From Xanthostigma xanthostigma (Eukaryota > Arthropoda > Insecta > Raphidioptera > Raphidiidae): a stretch of DNA of 64,000 nucleotides. This document shows, piece by piece, positions 25,790-37,667 of the stretch. Made by a program: the position numbers and the translations under genes. Within the stretch, counting starts at the first letter, position 1; each line of letters starts with the position of its first letter. Location of the stretch: contig OY754476.1 of the NCBI GenBank assembly GCA_963575645.1, positions 9,858,001-9,922,000 of the forward strand, in the 5' to 3' direction. Below the pieces are notes generated by a model. That model ran no database searches, was not told where the DNA came from, and saw only the letters and a list, made by a program, of their open reading frames with translations.

Positions 25790-25832
25790 TATATTATCGT
25801 GTTAAAATAAAACCGCTTTTCGAGGAGACTAA

Positions 25833-26720
25833 TTTTGCCGGATTTAAACTTTTTGATGCCCTAAGCATATTTCTTGCCTATGGGTTGTCCTCATCTATAA
25901 TATCAGACTAAAAAAATTTTAACATTAAATGTCTCTGTCATATAAACTTTAAGAAAAATTCAAGTTGTGAATGTCAAAAGCTTAAAATTGATAGAAAATA
26001 GTTAATAGCATAGAATTATAGGGAAAAAAATTTAATTTTACAATTAATGCTCTCATTGAAAAGTTGACTGTCTATATAAAATCGATCCTTAGGCATTTTT
26101 ATACAATTAATTGAAAAGAAGCTTAAAGTTAAAAAAAATGTCGTTTTTATTTTCAAAAATAAATAATATTGTGTATTTTTAACTTCTATACTTCTATAAA
26201 GACAGTTTTATATCAGTAGATCAAATTTTTGAGAACATGACAAAAAGAAAAAAAAATTGTTGACACGATCTGGTGAGCTACTTTTCATTTCTAAGTTGTG
26301 ATGTTTGGAGCCCCTTGAGACGCAATGCCTTAAGCCAGGGGTCGGCAACTTGCAGCTCGCGAGCCACATACGGCTCTTTTGATGTAAAGTTGCGGCTCTC
26401 CAGTTCCATACGTAAAAAATAATTATTTTATTATATAAACCCTTAAAAATCGTAAATCGATCCATGATTGAGTACCATGTCTATCTCTGAGCCATTTCCA
26501 TTCGCGTCTCATCCGCACCACCCCCGTCGCGACGTGTCGTACTCGGATATACATATTATACCTATATAAGCAAATACTATAATACTGAAACGAAAATGTT
26601 TAGTGACTTTAAAAACTGGGAAAGTTTGTAAATTGTAACTTTTGGCTCTTCCGTCTCAAAAGATTGCCGACCCCTGCCCTAAGCAGTTGCTTACTTTGCT
26701 TATAGGTTAATCCGGCACTG
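25833..26720 (-). mobile_element. hAT non-autonomous element (CAGTGCCGGATTAA family), host of a second hAT
   Basis: Reverse-orientation relative of 56400-56894. The right end GGTTAATCCGGCACTG is intact; the left end reads TTTTGCCGGATTTAA and has lost the canonical CAGTG. Shared interior words include GATGCCCTAAGC, TTCTTGCCTATGGG and GAACATGACAAAAAG. It lies inside the RTE-like repeat and is itself split by 26336-26676. Removing that insert leaves about 540 bp, close to the 495-bp sister copy. No transposase. Confidence 0.78.
26336..26676. mobile_element. hAT MITE (CAGGGGTCGGCAA ends) nested in another hAT
   Basis: TIRs CAGGGGTCGGCAACTTGC and TTGCCGACCCCTG. Flanks are CCTTAAGC (26328-26335) and CCCTAAGC (26677-26684), 7 of 8 identical. 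The sister element at 56400-56894 has an uninterrupted GAAGCCCTAAGCAATTG on its minus strand, i.e. the empty site. Together TIR, TSD and empty site make this insertion secure. Near the left end there is GAGCCACATACGGCTCTTTT, a hairpin-like motif seen in many hAT MITEs. Confidence 0.9.
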
Positions 26721-27044
26721 CGTAAGTCGACGAAAAAATTGTGGCCTCTACAAATTCGGGCGAAGCCGGGCTGAGCCACTAGTAGTGTGATAAAATAGTA
26801 TATTAATGCATAGTTTGTTAATCTGGTAGCTACTTATCTCAGAATATGATCGTCAAGTTGAAAAAACTTACATTCACGATTCCACTAATCATATAACCAA
26901 TACCATTGAAATGTAAATATAACTTTTACGGATACACATAATATGCACTTACAAACAGTGGATCTTGGCATACACACTTTTCATAAGTATATTCTATATG
27001 TAAAATAGTGTAAGACACAGCTTGCAAATATGGCTTTGGTTTTA

Positions 27045-27377
27045 CAGTAGAACGCCGATTATCCGAACGCCGATTAACCGAATCGCCAATTACCCGAATC
27101 GGTCCTAAGCGTAATATAAAAAATTAAAACCAAGAAATTTTTCAATAAAAACAAGTTTTGTGGGACGCAAGAATACAAAAATGCGAGTGACAATTGCCGT
27201 GTAGACGCTACAATGGTATCAGAACACGTCAAAGTTGGAACTCGCTGGAGTTCAGATATTATTTCAACTGTTATGGTTGAAAGCTAGAGGCAAGACACTA
27301 CATGTCCGATTATCCGAATTTTCGATTATCCGAGTCGACCCCTGACCCAATTAATTCGGATAATCGGCGTTCTACTG
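27045..27377 (+). mobile_element. pogo/Tigger-like MITE, copy B
   Basis: Perfect terminal inverted repeats of about 23 bp beginning CAGTAGAACGCCGATTATCC, flanked by TA at 27043-27044 and 27378-27379. The body matches 8781-9017. The left end contains a partial duplication of the TIR (GAACGCCGATTA twice). The right part carries two further CGATTATCCGA words. At 333 bp there is no transposase; it would have been moved in trans by a pogo-type enzyme. Confidence 0.9.
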
Positions 27378-28150
27378 TACCTAATACAAAACAGACTCGT
27401 CATCTAGAAAATTATATTCATTTCGCGTAAATCAACGATTCTAAGGCACTTACGTCACATTTTCGATCACCTCATGCCAAATTTCAGTATTCTCGGTTCC
27501 CCATTCAATTTTTAACAATTTAAAAAACATGTTAAATGATTTTTTTTGCAATAATTATCTATAATATTTTTTTAAAATATTTCTAAGCGTAACACGGTAG
27601 GTTATGAAATTTGTGGAGTATGGAGGTCTATTTACATTTTAACGGGCCGGGCACTGAAGTGCCCGCCTTGTATGTTTGCACATACAGATGTATAGTTAGT
27701 TTGTTATTTGAATGTAGGAACATGTTTTTATCATAAAACAGAACAGAAAACAAACTCATATTAGGTTGGTGTACTGTGTAACACGTGCTCTAAAGTGTTG
27801 AACATCGTAAAACAGTTGAACATCCACAAAATTGTAGATTTACTAATACACGCACACCAAATGTCCATATACACATATATGTATGTATTTACACAATAGA
27901 AAATGTTCAAAATTTTAACGATCACCATTAGGAACTTATATTTACAATTGTGGGACATATTTTGAAAAAAACTATTTGAGACAGTGAAGTTGGAAAAACA
28001 TAAAAACTTGATGCCATATAATCTTTGCTATTTTATACGTTCTAAATAGTTAACCTAAAAATATGAACATTTATGCATAAAATTTAAATGAACAATAATT
28101 TGTTATTTAAGACGAATCCTTTAACTAATTGTGGTAAAAATATTTTACAT
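27378..28150. other. gene-free stretch
   Basis: Contains CGGGCCGGGCACTGAAGTGCCCGCC (27642-27666), a short GC-rich hairpin-like segment of possible repeat origin. The rest is AT-rich with no gene recognised. Confidence 0.45.
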
Positions 28151-28453
28151 AAAATAAATACAGTTTAAAAAAAAACCAAAAAACACGCTTTATATCGAAC
28201 TAAAAGGTAAAAAATATTTTTTTTTAAATAAGCTTAAAACAATAATGAATAAAAAATACTATTATTATTGTGAAAAAAGCGTGGGGCGCTTTGTTCCACA
28301 TTTTCGTACATCGAGCGCCCCACGCTTTTTTCACAATAATACTAGTATTTTTTATTCATTATTGTTTTAAGCTTATTTTAAAAAAAAAATTTTTTACTTT
28401 TTAGTTCGATGTAAAGTGTGTTTTTTAGTTTTTTTTAAACTATATTTATTTTC
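28151..28453. repeat. 303-bp palindrome with GC-rich tip
   Basis: Bases x and 56604-x pair across most of the segment: outer AAAATAAATACAGTTTAAA (28151-28169) against 28435-28453, then TTAGTTCGAT/ATCGAACTAA, then GTGGGGCGC (28281-28289) against GCGCCCCAC (28315-28323) enclosing a loop of about 25 nt. As RNA or single-stranded DNA it would form one long hairpin. A further partial copy of ACTTTTTAGTTCGAT lies immediately right (28455-28470). No TSD was established. Confidence 0.85.
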
Positions 28454-28511
28454 CACTTTTTAGTTCGATTTATTGTCAAAAATTTGCCGAAAAAAAAAAC
28501 AATTTTTTTTT

Positions 28512-28609
28512 CGGCGTGGACGGAATTAGAACCCACGACCCGTGATTCCGAGAGTGGACGTCAGCGAAGACCCGTGCTTTAGACCGCACGGCTAAACACT
28601 GTAGTTACA
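28512..28609 (-). other. class II tRNA-like (Leu/Ser type) SINE head
   Basis: On the minus strand the segment reads AGCCGTGCGGTCTAAAGCA (A-box/D-arm region). About 50 nt including a long variable part then leads to CGTGGGTTCTAATTCCGTC (B box), ending GCCG followed by an A-run. This arrangement resembles tRNA-Leu/Ser, but the arms do not pair well enough for a functional tRNA. A second short inverted repeat (TTTGCCGAAAAA / TTTTTTTCGGC) sits at its 3' side. Confidence 0.55.
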
Positions 28610-28984
28610 TTGCTGGCATATTATACTACTGTAATAAACCACTTGCTGTAGTCCAAACGAGTTTTCAAACATACATACATACTTACATACATACATACAA
28701 AGTCAAACTTACAAGTGAAACTAATATAAAGCGTGTAAAAATAAAATAGTAATTTTTTTAATTTAAATCACATACAGATAGTATATTCTGTAGATATTAT
28801 GATATAAGTAAATCCGCCCACATGAGTACCATGCTAGTGTCGGATTAGTGGAAATGATGCATTACACATAGTGATAAGCGATATTTCACATATCTGCGAT
28901 TCAATCAGTGATGCTATAAAATCACAGGTTGCTATTGTTGCTCGTTAATACAAATTTCTATGAGATTACCTACGATTTCAAAAA

Positions 28985-29140
28985 TTTTTTCATCAATGTT
29001 TGGAATGGACCTTCAGGATGGATATAATATATTAAAAAGCGCTTTTCGTGGAGATCAATTTTATAGCGAAGTCGACGAAAAAACTGAAGCGATCTATACA
29101 CTTTCGGGCGAAATCGGACCGGGACGCTATTAATAATAAT
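28985..29140 (-). mobile_element. RTE-like dispersed repeat, uninterrupted short copy
   Basis: Contains GGACCTTCAGGATGG, GCTTTTCGTGGAGATC, GTCGACGAAAAAACTG and TTTCGGGCGAAATCGG in the order found, interrupted, at 25343-26785. This copy serves as the empty-site comparison for the nested insertions there. Confidence 0.65.
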
Positions 29141-30494
29141 TTTATGAATGTTTATACAAATTAAAGTTCAATTCAAGTTTTAATGTTCGAAAGGGCAATA
29201 GTAACAATAAATTTCATATGTGTAACATCCCTCAAAGTACAGTATTTCATATTATATATATATATATGTTGAGTACCACATACTGGGATCATAACGTCCA
29301 TTAGCCATCAACTGTTATTAGTTAACCCTTCCCTTGCACCACTATTAACTAATATAATATATGAAACTGTCTCACTCCTTGTACACCGGGTGCATGTAAA
29401 ACCGTTAACACGAAACTTGACGAATAAGGGTTGAAAATTAAAACTAAATTGTAACAATGATAAAGAAGTCAATATGAAAAAATTAAGGGAGTAATGAAGT
29501 GAATAAAAAATATGAAGTTTAAAGCACAATAATAATTATTAGTAAATAAATATTTGTTTTTCTCTATCTGTATTCTGTGAGCTAAATGATTAGATATATA
29601 TGATTTTTCTCTTGAGCGCTTCCATGTTTTGCTTTATTTTGCATTGTTTATTGTATCTAAAATTAAAAATAATATGCGATTTACATTGTAAACCTTTTCG
29701 ACCCAGAAACTTTTAGTGTAAAAATTACATAAAAGGATCAATAAAGGATCATAAAGGATCTATTTCTTACGCTGGTAGTTTTGGGGCAATTATTTTGACA
29801 ATAGAATATACCACAATAGTAAATTAAAAAGTGTCGAACACCTTGTATCATTATTGTGCGTTACTTAAACAGTTGAACCGTTATGAAATGACTGTCTACA
29901 TAAAGTAATCCAGTACAGGTGTTTCAATTTCGCTTGGTGTACTTGGATATTACTCCAAATTGTCCTAGCAATAAATGTACTCAAAACTAGATTAACAATA
30001 ACTTCAGAAAATAATATCATTGACAGAGTTCAAGAAGAAATAATCAAGGAAGTACCTAAGCAGAATTTTGATCTGAATGCAATTCGAAGAATTTTCAAGC
30101 TGCTACCTTAGTATCTAAGGCTAGCAAAAATTATATCATACTTTGATTTGAAGAAAAGTTACAATAGCGATAAAAGATTTTTGATTATCATATCTCCTGC
30201 AATAAATGAAAAGCACAAGCTGAACAAAGAAAAAATCTATTCAAGCATATCATATTTTGTCTTTCTGTAGTAAATCTTGTTTAATATTTCAATATTTATG
30301 TGATACACTGAGTTCCAAAATAATTTTCTAACCTATAGTTTAAGATCAAAATTACGCTTAATTGACAAACAATTAATGTTATTAAAATAAAATCGAGTAT
30401 TCCCGACGCCTTCCCAGACGCTGACTTACTGACTGTAGTAGGTATATTTATTTACACCCTAAATACTAGCTAATCTAAATATATTTAAGAAAAG
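29141..30494. other. gene-free AT-rich stretch
   Basis: Includes an (AT)n run near 29256-29269 and a triple AAAGGATC(A/T) cluster near 29733-29760. A 30000-30110 segment reads like degenerate coding sequence, but I recognise nothing in it. No gene called. Confidence 0.4.
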
Positions 30495-31130
30495 GAAACC
30501 GTGACTGACTAATCTATCAACGCACAGCTCAAACCACTGGACAGATTGGGCTGAAATTTGGCACCACATATAGTTATTATGACGTAGGCATCCGCTAAAA
30601 ACAGATTTTTGAAAATTCAACCTCTAAAAGGGTGTAACGGGGGCTCAAAATTTGCATGGAGAAATCATATAAGATATCAATTCAAAAATGCGCAGGATTA
30701 CTCCTATCAAAAAATAAATAAACACGTGTTTCGTGCTTTTACAAAACCCATCGACCCTAATTCCCTTCAGAGGGTGAAAAAAGTTAAATAATCTAAAAAC
30801 CAACTGGGGGTGTCACACTTGAACAACAAAAGAATTCTAAAAAGTCATAATCTGTGTTGGGGGGGGGGGCAAACCAGGCAATTGCCCGGGGCGGCAAAAT
30901 TGAGGGCGGAGCGACGTCAGCGGCGAAAATTTGAAAGATGGTGAAACAAAAAAAAATTACACCATCTATGGAACAATGCATGGGTAAAAGGCGGCAAATA
31001 TTATTTTACCCGGAGCGGCGAAATAGCTGGCTCGGGCTCTGTCTGTGTTTATAAAGGGAAACCGTGACTGACAGACTGACAGATCTATCAACATCAAACT
31101 TGGCACGATCGAAACCGCGGGCTAAAACTA
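30495..31130 (+). repeat. dispersed repeat (GAAACCGTGACTGACT family), copy 1 with hAT insertion
   Basis: 30495-30830 matches 31680-31985: CCGTGACTGACTRATCTATC, AACGCACAGCTCAAACCAC, GATAGTTATTATRACGTAGG and CGCAGGATTACTCCT. A second start of the same family (GGGAAACCGTGACTGACAG) follows at 31056 after the small hAT element at 30859-31041. The family looks like an RTE-associated dispersed repeat; no coding sequence. Confidence 0.7.
30859..31041. mobile_element. small hAT-type element with perfect 8-bp target duplication
   Basis: TCTGTGTT occurs on both sides (30851-30858 and 31042-31049). The right end is GGCTCGGGCTCTG. The left end has become a G-run followed by CAAACCAGGCAATTGCCCGG, so its canonical CAG start is not visible. 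The interior has repeated GGCGGCAAA-type words. At 183 bp it is clearly non-autonomous. A related left end appears at 57350-57415. Confidence 0.72.
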
Positions 31131-31677
31131 GTCTTTAAAATGTTCGCTATTTTTGACACAGCAAATAAAGAGGACACCTCACTATGTATGCAATAAGATA
31201 TATATTCTGGAACAACTCGTACTTTATTGAGTTGTACACAATACACATATACGTGTCACAGCTTTGCTTATTGTAGTCCGTTAAGTATTGAAAACTAATC
31301 GAAGCGAATGCTTTTCTATATTACTCGAACATGTTATTTGACGCGTGCATCAGTATTGAGACTCATTCAACTATGCTTAAAATGCACAACATTATTATGT
31401 CGATTTTTTGTATAAAAATGTAAATCCTCGTATTGCTCAGAATGGGTACCTATGTTTTTAAATAAAAGTAAAAAACAAAACTACAAAGCTCAAATTCGAA
31501 AGTTACATTTTGAGTATAAATGAAAATAATTTGATAACTTATTTCTTGGAGAAGATTTAGAACTATAATAATTGTCCGACCCGGCGTCGCCCGAATGAAA
31601 ATAATATGGAATCTGTTATACACTGCACAGCTTTCTTGAAGAAACGAGTGGTTAACGTGTTAATCTGTATATATATA

Positions 31678-32140
31678 GGTAAAAGGAAACCGTGACTGAC
31701 TGATCTATCAACGCACAGCTCAAACCACTAGACGGATTGGGCTGACATTTGGCACACAGATAGTTATTATAACGTAGGCATCCACTAAGAACGGATTTTT
31801 GAAAACTCAACCCGTAAAAGGGTATAATGGGGGATCAAAACTTGCATGAAGAAATCATATAAGATAGATTATCACGTTGAAAATGCGCAGGATTACTCCT
31901 GTCAACAAATAAACAAACACGTGTTGCATGCTTTTTAAAAAACAATCCCTTCAGAGAGTGAAAAGAGGTAAATTGTCTAAAAATCAACATGGGTGTCATT
32001 TTCATAGTTTTTCAGGACGTTGATCCCGTGAATGGAATCAATTTTGAAATTTATTAGGGGAGTCTACGTCGAGAAAGGAGTAATTATGCCAAATAATGAG
32101 AACGCATCCGTATTTCGTCTCAATCGTGTGCGAAGCCGCT
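31678..32140 (+). repeat. dispersed repeat (GAAACCGTGACTGACT family), copy 2
   Basis: Second, longer copy of the 30495 repeat. It continues past the shared part through GTCTACGTCGAGAAAGGAGT to GCGAAGCCGCTAGTAACGG, the typical closing phrase of the CCCGGG-starting RTE-like repeats here. A related start, GACCCGGCGTCGCCCGAATG, occurs at 31577. Confidence 0.65.
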
Positions 32141-32349
32141 AGTAACGGCTAATTAATTATAAGCCCGAATGAACGGAAGAAGCGACTACACCCAATCAAA
32201 GCTAGGCAGGGACATCAAGTGTAAGATACATAACAATGTGTATATAGCTCTACAAGAAACAATATATAAAAAGCAGGTTCCTTGATTTGTAACAATACAG
32301 ATTAATAAAACGAAAATGGAAACAAAACATCCAGAAGTGTATAATATAA

Positions 32350-32604
32350 CTAACAAAATAAAGGCACGATAACTCCGGTGATGAAATTGTTAAATGTTTT
32401 TCCTGTTGACATTTTCTTTGTAGGTGCGCCTATTGTAGTGTACATCGTCACTAGTTGATAATATACATGAATCCCAAAGGAATGAAATAGGAGAGTGGCA
32501 GCAATTTCCTGAATCACGTCACTTGGGTTCAGTATGCCGGAAATAGCATCTACTGCCTTCATTGCGAACACCTCTCCAGCTAGTCTAGATGTGATATCTC
32601 TTCA
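32350..32604 (-). pseudogene. possible coding fragment of unknown family
   Basis: A minus-strand frame of about 84 codons. It has an upstream stop and an internal Met (32571) and ends with TAG at 32350. Composition differs from the surrounding chance frames: balanced acidic/basic residues, a hydrophobic segment IQEIAATLLFHSFGIHVYY and few Asn/Lys runs. I do not recognise the family. It may be an exon remnant or processed pseudogene; splice sites and a poly-A tail were not evident. Confidence is low. Confidence 0.25.
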
Positions 32605-33749
32605 AATACACTTCACTTCATTTCACTGAACTCGAGCCTGAATCACAGACCATTTTGTTGCACAATGCAATCACAGCATAGGACTCATTCTAGATGTTAT
32701 TCAAATAAACGCGAAGTTTAGAAAATGAAACGTTTATACAAAAACTCATTGTTTGTATCACTCACTATTGCATTTGCAGAAGTATATTGATAGGTATAAA
32801 ACAATACATTGTATAGTAACCAAACGCTTAACAATAACCCAAACCTAACCTAAGTCTTTTTCAAAATAGCCCTAATACTCTGCTTTAAAGTACTATAATT
32901 ACTGTTTTCCTGTTGACATGAAGACATTATCATTTCCCTAATTTAAAAGAGCAAGTCTCTGTTAATTAAAGCTTGTTTATATTCTGCTAATGAATTTACC
33001 TATAGAGTACTTTCCGTTGATCTAAAATCTTAAAATTTAACACATATAGCCAAAAATAATTAATTTTGATTGTGTGGAACCCAAAGGCCGTGTCTTCCAC
33101 TCGCACTTGTCAATCTTTTTTATATATAAGTATTGCTAATACTACGCCTATCAAAAGAATACGTGTCTCTCGATTAAAAAATATTTTGTTTTTAATTTCC
33201 AATCGGTTTTCAAACGCCTTTAATCCTTTAATATTGCTATAAATAATCGTAATAGCCCAGTGTAATAAAATTTCAGATGACAAACAAATAATTAAATAAA
33301 CACCTCCCAAGAATGAATGTTCTCCGATTAATGTAATTTATTGTTCAAGCTAGAACAAAACTACGCAGGTTGTTAATTAACAAAACATTAATTAATTCGA
33401 TGGGAAAAAATTCGAAGTTCATAAAGGTGGCTTAACGGATTGTTCGCCTTGCAAGAGAAGTAGCATTGGTAGTAATGTTGATGTGAATGACTCAGTAAAT
33501 AGCTAAATATTCTTTCTGTTGCAGAAGTGCTGTCCCAGAGTCAACCGTCGAATTTTCTATGTTTAAAATAGGTACAGAGTCAGTGGACAAATAGGGCAGC
33601 ACAATTTTTATTCTGCTAGAAATTGAAAAATTAGGACTGCCATGGATGACTTATCACACACCATGATGACTTAAAAGTACTCATTTAAAAAAATTATCAG
33701 AAACTGTTAGTAAAAAATAAAAGTAATAATAATAAGTGTAACTCCTTAT
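32605..33749. other. gene-free stretch
   Basis: No recognisable gene, RNA or transposon end. The 66-codon minus frame at 33110-33310 is hydrophobic but has no known pattern. Confidence 0.45.
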
Positions 33750-34288
33750 CAGCGTTGCCAGACGTCCCGATTTTTAAATCAAAATTAAATGTCCCGCGTG
33801 GGACAGGCTCAGTCCCGCTTTTCGGGGATAACTTTAAAAGAATTTAAATCTTCACAGAAATATCATGAATAAGTAATTCTTATAAATAATTATTCTCTTA
33901 TTGTAAGTTGCAATTTGTAACACTCACTCCACACACTATTGTTTGAAACGCCATATTTTTTTAATGAATAAAACTTTTTTGATTTTGATTTCTGTTTTTT
34001 TTTTTTTTTTTTTTTATTCTGAAGACGAATAAGACTTAACTATTTAACGATAGGGTAAATCTGATTTAAAATATTATATTTTTATTAAAATACATTTTCT
34101 ATGGCTATTTTTGCTATCTATTGTCACGTAAACGTAATTTTAATTCAAATAAAAAGATAAATAGGTATTTGAAAACTACTGATTATATACGTTTTTTTAC
34201 TATATCCCGCTTTCGACGAAAGAATCCCGCTGTTTTCACTCAAAGAGTTCGAAAATCCCGACTTGGCAAAAAAAAACTGGCAACGCTG
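33750..34288. mobile_element. hAT-type non-autonomous element (CAGCGTTGCCAG ends)
   Basis: Perfect 12-bp TIRs CAGCGTTGCCAG (33750-33761) and CTGGCAACGCTG (34277-34288), followed inward by GTCCCG and CCCGAC words on the two sides. Flanks CTCCTTAT (33742-33749) and CTCCCTAT (34289-34296) agree at 7 of 8 positions. The interior contains a T-run of about 25 at 33992-34015. Open frames at 34121-34345 and 34145-34330 lie within or across the element and are not coding candidates. Confidence 0.85.
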
Positions 34289-34296
34289 CTCCCTAT

Positions 34297-37192
34297 TGTC
34301 TTTCCCAATAATTTCACGCAAAGTTTGCATGTATTCAATACATAGGGGATCCTACGGCCGGCTCTCTGTCTGTATATGTATAATGCTTACACGTGGTCAT
34401 CTAAGAACAACAAGTAAGTACAACATTATACTTTACTACAAGAGTGAGACGACGATCGCGACCTTCACCTTTCACCTCTGACATCCACTATAATTATTGC
34501 AGCAATACTATTATGCTTTGATAACCAGGATCAAGTAAAATTAAAGTTCAGACTAAATTACCGTAAGATGGAAGCTCAATCATTCCAATTATTGTAACAC
34601 TATTTTTAGAAAGTTTTCAAATACTAATATATATATAATATAAAATTAAAATGAACCATTTGTCTGTATAGTTGTCTAGCAAGGTTTTCGAGTATCTTGT
34701 ACAGTAGGCAAGTGAAATTCCAGAAATTTTATCCGTTTCTTTGCATCAGTGTTACTCAAAAATGACTGAGTTGATTTTGATGAAACAGGATACACTATCA
34801 ACTGTTTTCCAAACTCAAATTGGAATTTCTCTTAAAAGCAACAAGAACACAAAAGAATCGCGAAGCCAAGAGTTAATATAATTTCTTTACAATGTTTTAA
34901 AAATAGAAGATTAAACAAGTGCTTTATCATTAACGTTTGCAACGTGATGTGGTTCGTCGGATAAGAATAAAATAGTTCATTTTACCAAAATATAGATATT
35001 AGATAACTGATCGCTCAATTTCATATGCAAGCATATAAATTAGGTACTTCAAGAAGGGGCGGAAAACAGACTGATAGAAGTGGCATCTATCGGATAAGTA
35101 AAATATTAAAGTGAATTCAAAACAGTGGATTCAGTTTCTAACTGAAAAATATGTAAGAAAAAATTTTCGCTTTTAGATTAAAATAAATTCAATCCGATTT
35201 CAATTTGACGGAAGAACTGAGTGTCTGCGTTTTACAAATATTTAAGAATTCTCAAAAACTCGCATATGAAACTATTTCCAGGTTCGGAAGTACTAATCGG
35301 TACAAACAGTTATTTTCATTTATGAAAGGAATTAAGTCTTCTGTAAAACTGACATTCATCTTTGAACAGCTTTGAGAGTAATCACTGCGAGAAAATTTAC
35401 CTCGAAGTAGGGAAGAGAAAAGATGCCAGATGTCAAGAGCGTATGTTCCTATAAAAAAATTAGTTTTTTTGCGACCCACATAAACTTAGACTTGGTTCAT
35501 TTGGACTTATGCCAGTCTTTGACTTGACTGGTTTGATTTCGCGCCTAAAAAATACGGCCTATAATACGTTCAACACTAGATTTTTTCTGCAGAAAAAATG
35601 TTAGAAAATGCTGTTCGAAAGAAGCGATACTCACACATGTACATGCATACACAATGTTCTGTCATATGAACGGTAGTTCTATTTTGTAGTAATAGTTCTG
35701 TGGGTTGTATAATGACTAATGGGCCAATAAATTTGATCTTTATAGCGGAGAAGTATATTGTTCTTCTCCTTCTACATTCTGCACATATCTTTTCTCTATG
35801 CAGGAGTGACGTCAGGTGTATTACGCGGGATATTCAAATCCCAGGGGGATGAACAATTCTAAGGAAACATTAAAATGCCGTGAAATATATTTGTAGTCCT
35901 CTATATATTTTTAACTTTAAAGAATTAATAAAGGATTGAATGAGTGTTTACTATCAAATCTATGAAGTAATTATGCGCATAATAATTATTTTGTTATAAT
36001 TGTGCTGACTGTTTTATGAAGTTTAATAGGTAAAGACAGTATATTCGAATTTTTATTAATAAAATAATCCTTAAAATCTGAAATATGTATTCGAAAAGAG
36101 ACCGAATCTGAAGCCCCATACGCAAAAAAATTATTAGTTAGTTCGATCGCTTTGAAATTTGATTTCTGAGAACCTTTAACACTTCTAAACATAACCCTGT
36201 TATCATTTTTTATCGAGATTCAAGTCAGTTGAATCAAATACCGGAATTGTATTCAAAATGAGCAAAACTGATATATTTCGTTTAATTTAAAAGAAATTTT
36301 ATAAGGTTAGTAAATTAGATATCATTCTTGTATTTGGGGAATTTGAATCAACTTTGGCAATAATGAGGCTATTTAATTGTTTAAATAGTAAACACTAATC
36401 TTTTTTTTTAATGTGAACTAGCATTCATATATGTATCTTTAAGAGAAAGATTATTATTATTTGATATAAAATCTTAGCGGCCTATGGGTTGATTCAAGCT
36501 CGCCCTGAATAAAGTTATTATTATTATTATTATTAAATACGTATAACATATTCATATTTCCATTTAAAAGAAAATTTATTCAAAAATTTTTCTTTCAAAT
36601 GCAAACACACCCTAACAGAAAAAAACGAAAACTTTTTTTACATTATATGAAAAAATATTACCTTATATACGTATTCACATTTCTTTTTTTTCATTCAAAA
36701 AACGAAAAAGAAAGAAATGGAAAAGCGTTAATGCATATTCTAACACCATAAGTTATTCATACACTGAGACTTATATGTTGAACAAGAAACAAATCTCGGA
36801 GACCGCATTTCTTTGATTTTTCAACCCCCTTTATTTTTCTCGTCATGTATAATAAAAGAATAATGCCTAATATGAATATGATAGCTTTGGTTTTAGCTTC
36901 ATAAGAAGCATAACATACTGAATAAAAAACATAAGACATAATCCCCCATAGATTACTACATTATATATGTATATGAAAAATGTTACTCCGTAAAAAGATA
37001 GCGCATTAGAATGTGGTGTAAAATAAAATATGTAAAATATAGGTACCTACTCTCCATCGATTTACATATAACTTACTGACTGGCCCATTTATTTAGCTAC
37101 TTATAAAAACTTTAAAAAAAATTGAAGCAACTGCAAAAAGGATCAAATATGTTTTCTTTCGTTTTACAATCACCTTGCCTACTTTCATTCAT
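34297..37192. other. gene-free stretch
   Basis: 34640-34800 has RTE-type phrases (TGTCTGTATAGTTGTCTAG...GTTGATTTTGATGAAAC). 36480-36540 ends in CTGAATAAAGTTATTATT and an ATT microsatellite, probably a truncated SINE/LINE tail. The frames at 35252-35479 and 35986-36192 show no domain. Confidence 0.45.
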
Positions 37193-37667
37193 TTGGGCAT
37201 CAAATTTGATGAAAACTTAAAATGGTACGAAAATGTCAACGCCATTTATAAAAAATTAAATGCGCGTCATTACCAGTTGAAGCTGTTAAAAATTATTTTG
37301 ATCAAAATAGTCTAATCTGTGTATATTATGCGTTTGTATTTTCAATAATTAAATATGGCATCATAATTTGGGGACGCTCTCCTGATTGTAATAGAATATT
37401 TATATTGCAAAAACGAATAATTAGAGCAATTTTAAATATGGAGTACAGACAAACACGTAGAGACCTTTTTCGTGACAAAAGAATATTAACATTCTTTGCA
37501 AATTATGTGCATATGAGTTACTAAACCATATGCACAGATTAGATTATTTTGATCAAAATGTTAACAAACATTATCACACCAGAAAAAGCGAATTTTCAAT
37601 GAAACACAAAACAACATTTTTTGAAAATAGTTCTGTGTACACTGGTCATAAAATGTATATAGGATAA
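37193..37667 (+). pseudogene. degenerate non-LTR retrotransposon reverse-transcriptase C-terminus
   Basis: Three plus-strand frames joined by two frameshifts (about 37290 and 37497) give, in order, LGIKFDENLKWYENV, NYFDQNSLICVYYAFV, KYGIIIWG, ILQKRIIRAIL and KHYHTRKSEF...FFENSSVYTG. These match the thumb/C-terminal region of Jockey/CR1-type LINE reverse transcriptases: the YxxxxS..YGIxxWG block, the QKRxxRxI block and the Y(N/H)TR block. The catalytic YADD region would lie upstream and is absent. The frameshifts and the loss of the 5' part show a dead, 5'-truncated copy. Confidence 0.85.

Larger units (their letters stand above)
25343..26785 (-). mobile_element. RTE-like dispersed repeat, split by nested insertions
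   Basis: The outermost repeat is recognisable by comparison with 28985-29140. Both have TGTACCTTCAGGATGG / GGACCTTCAGGATGG, CGCTTTTCG(A/T)GGAGA, GTCGACGAAAAAA and TTCGGGCGAA. In this copy those parts are separated by a mariner-type MITE (25374-25789) and by a hAT element (25833-26720). The TTCGGGCGAAGCCGGGC end corresponds to the CCCGG...CCCGAA start of the same family on the other strand. Confidence 0.7.

Noticed and set aside
29256..29269. AT microsatellite and other short simple repeats (36515-36535, 5449-5462)
   Set aside because: Ordinary microsatellites, too short to be informative.
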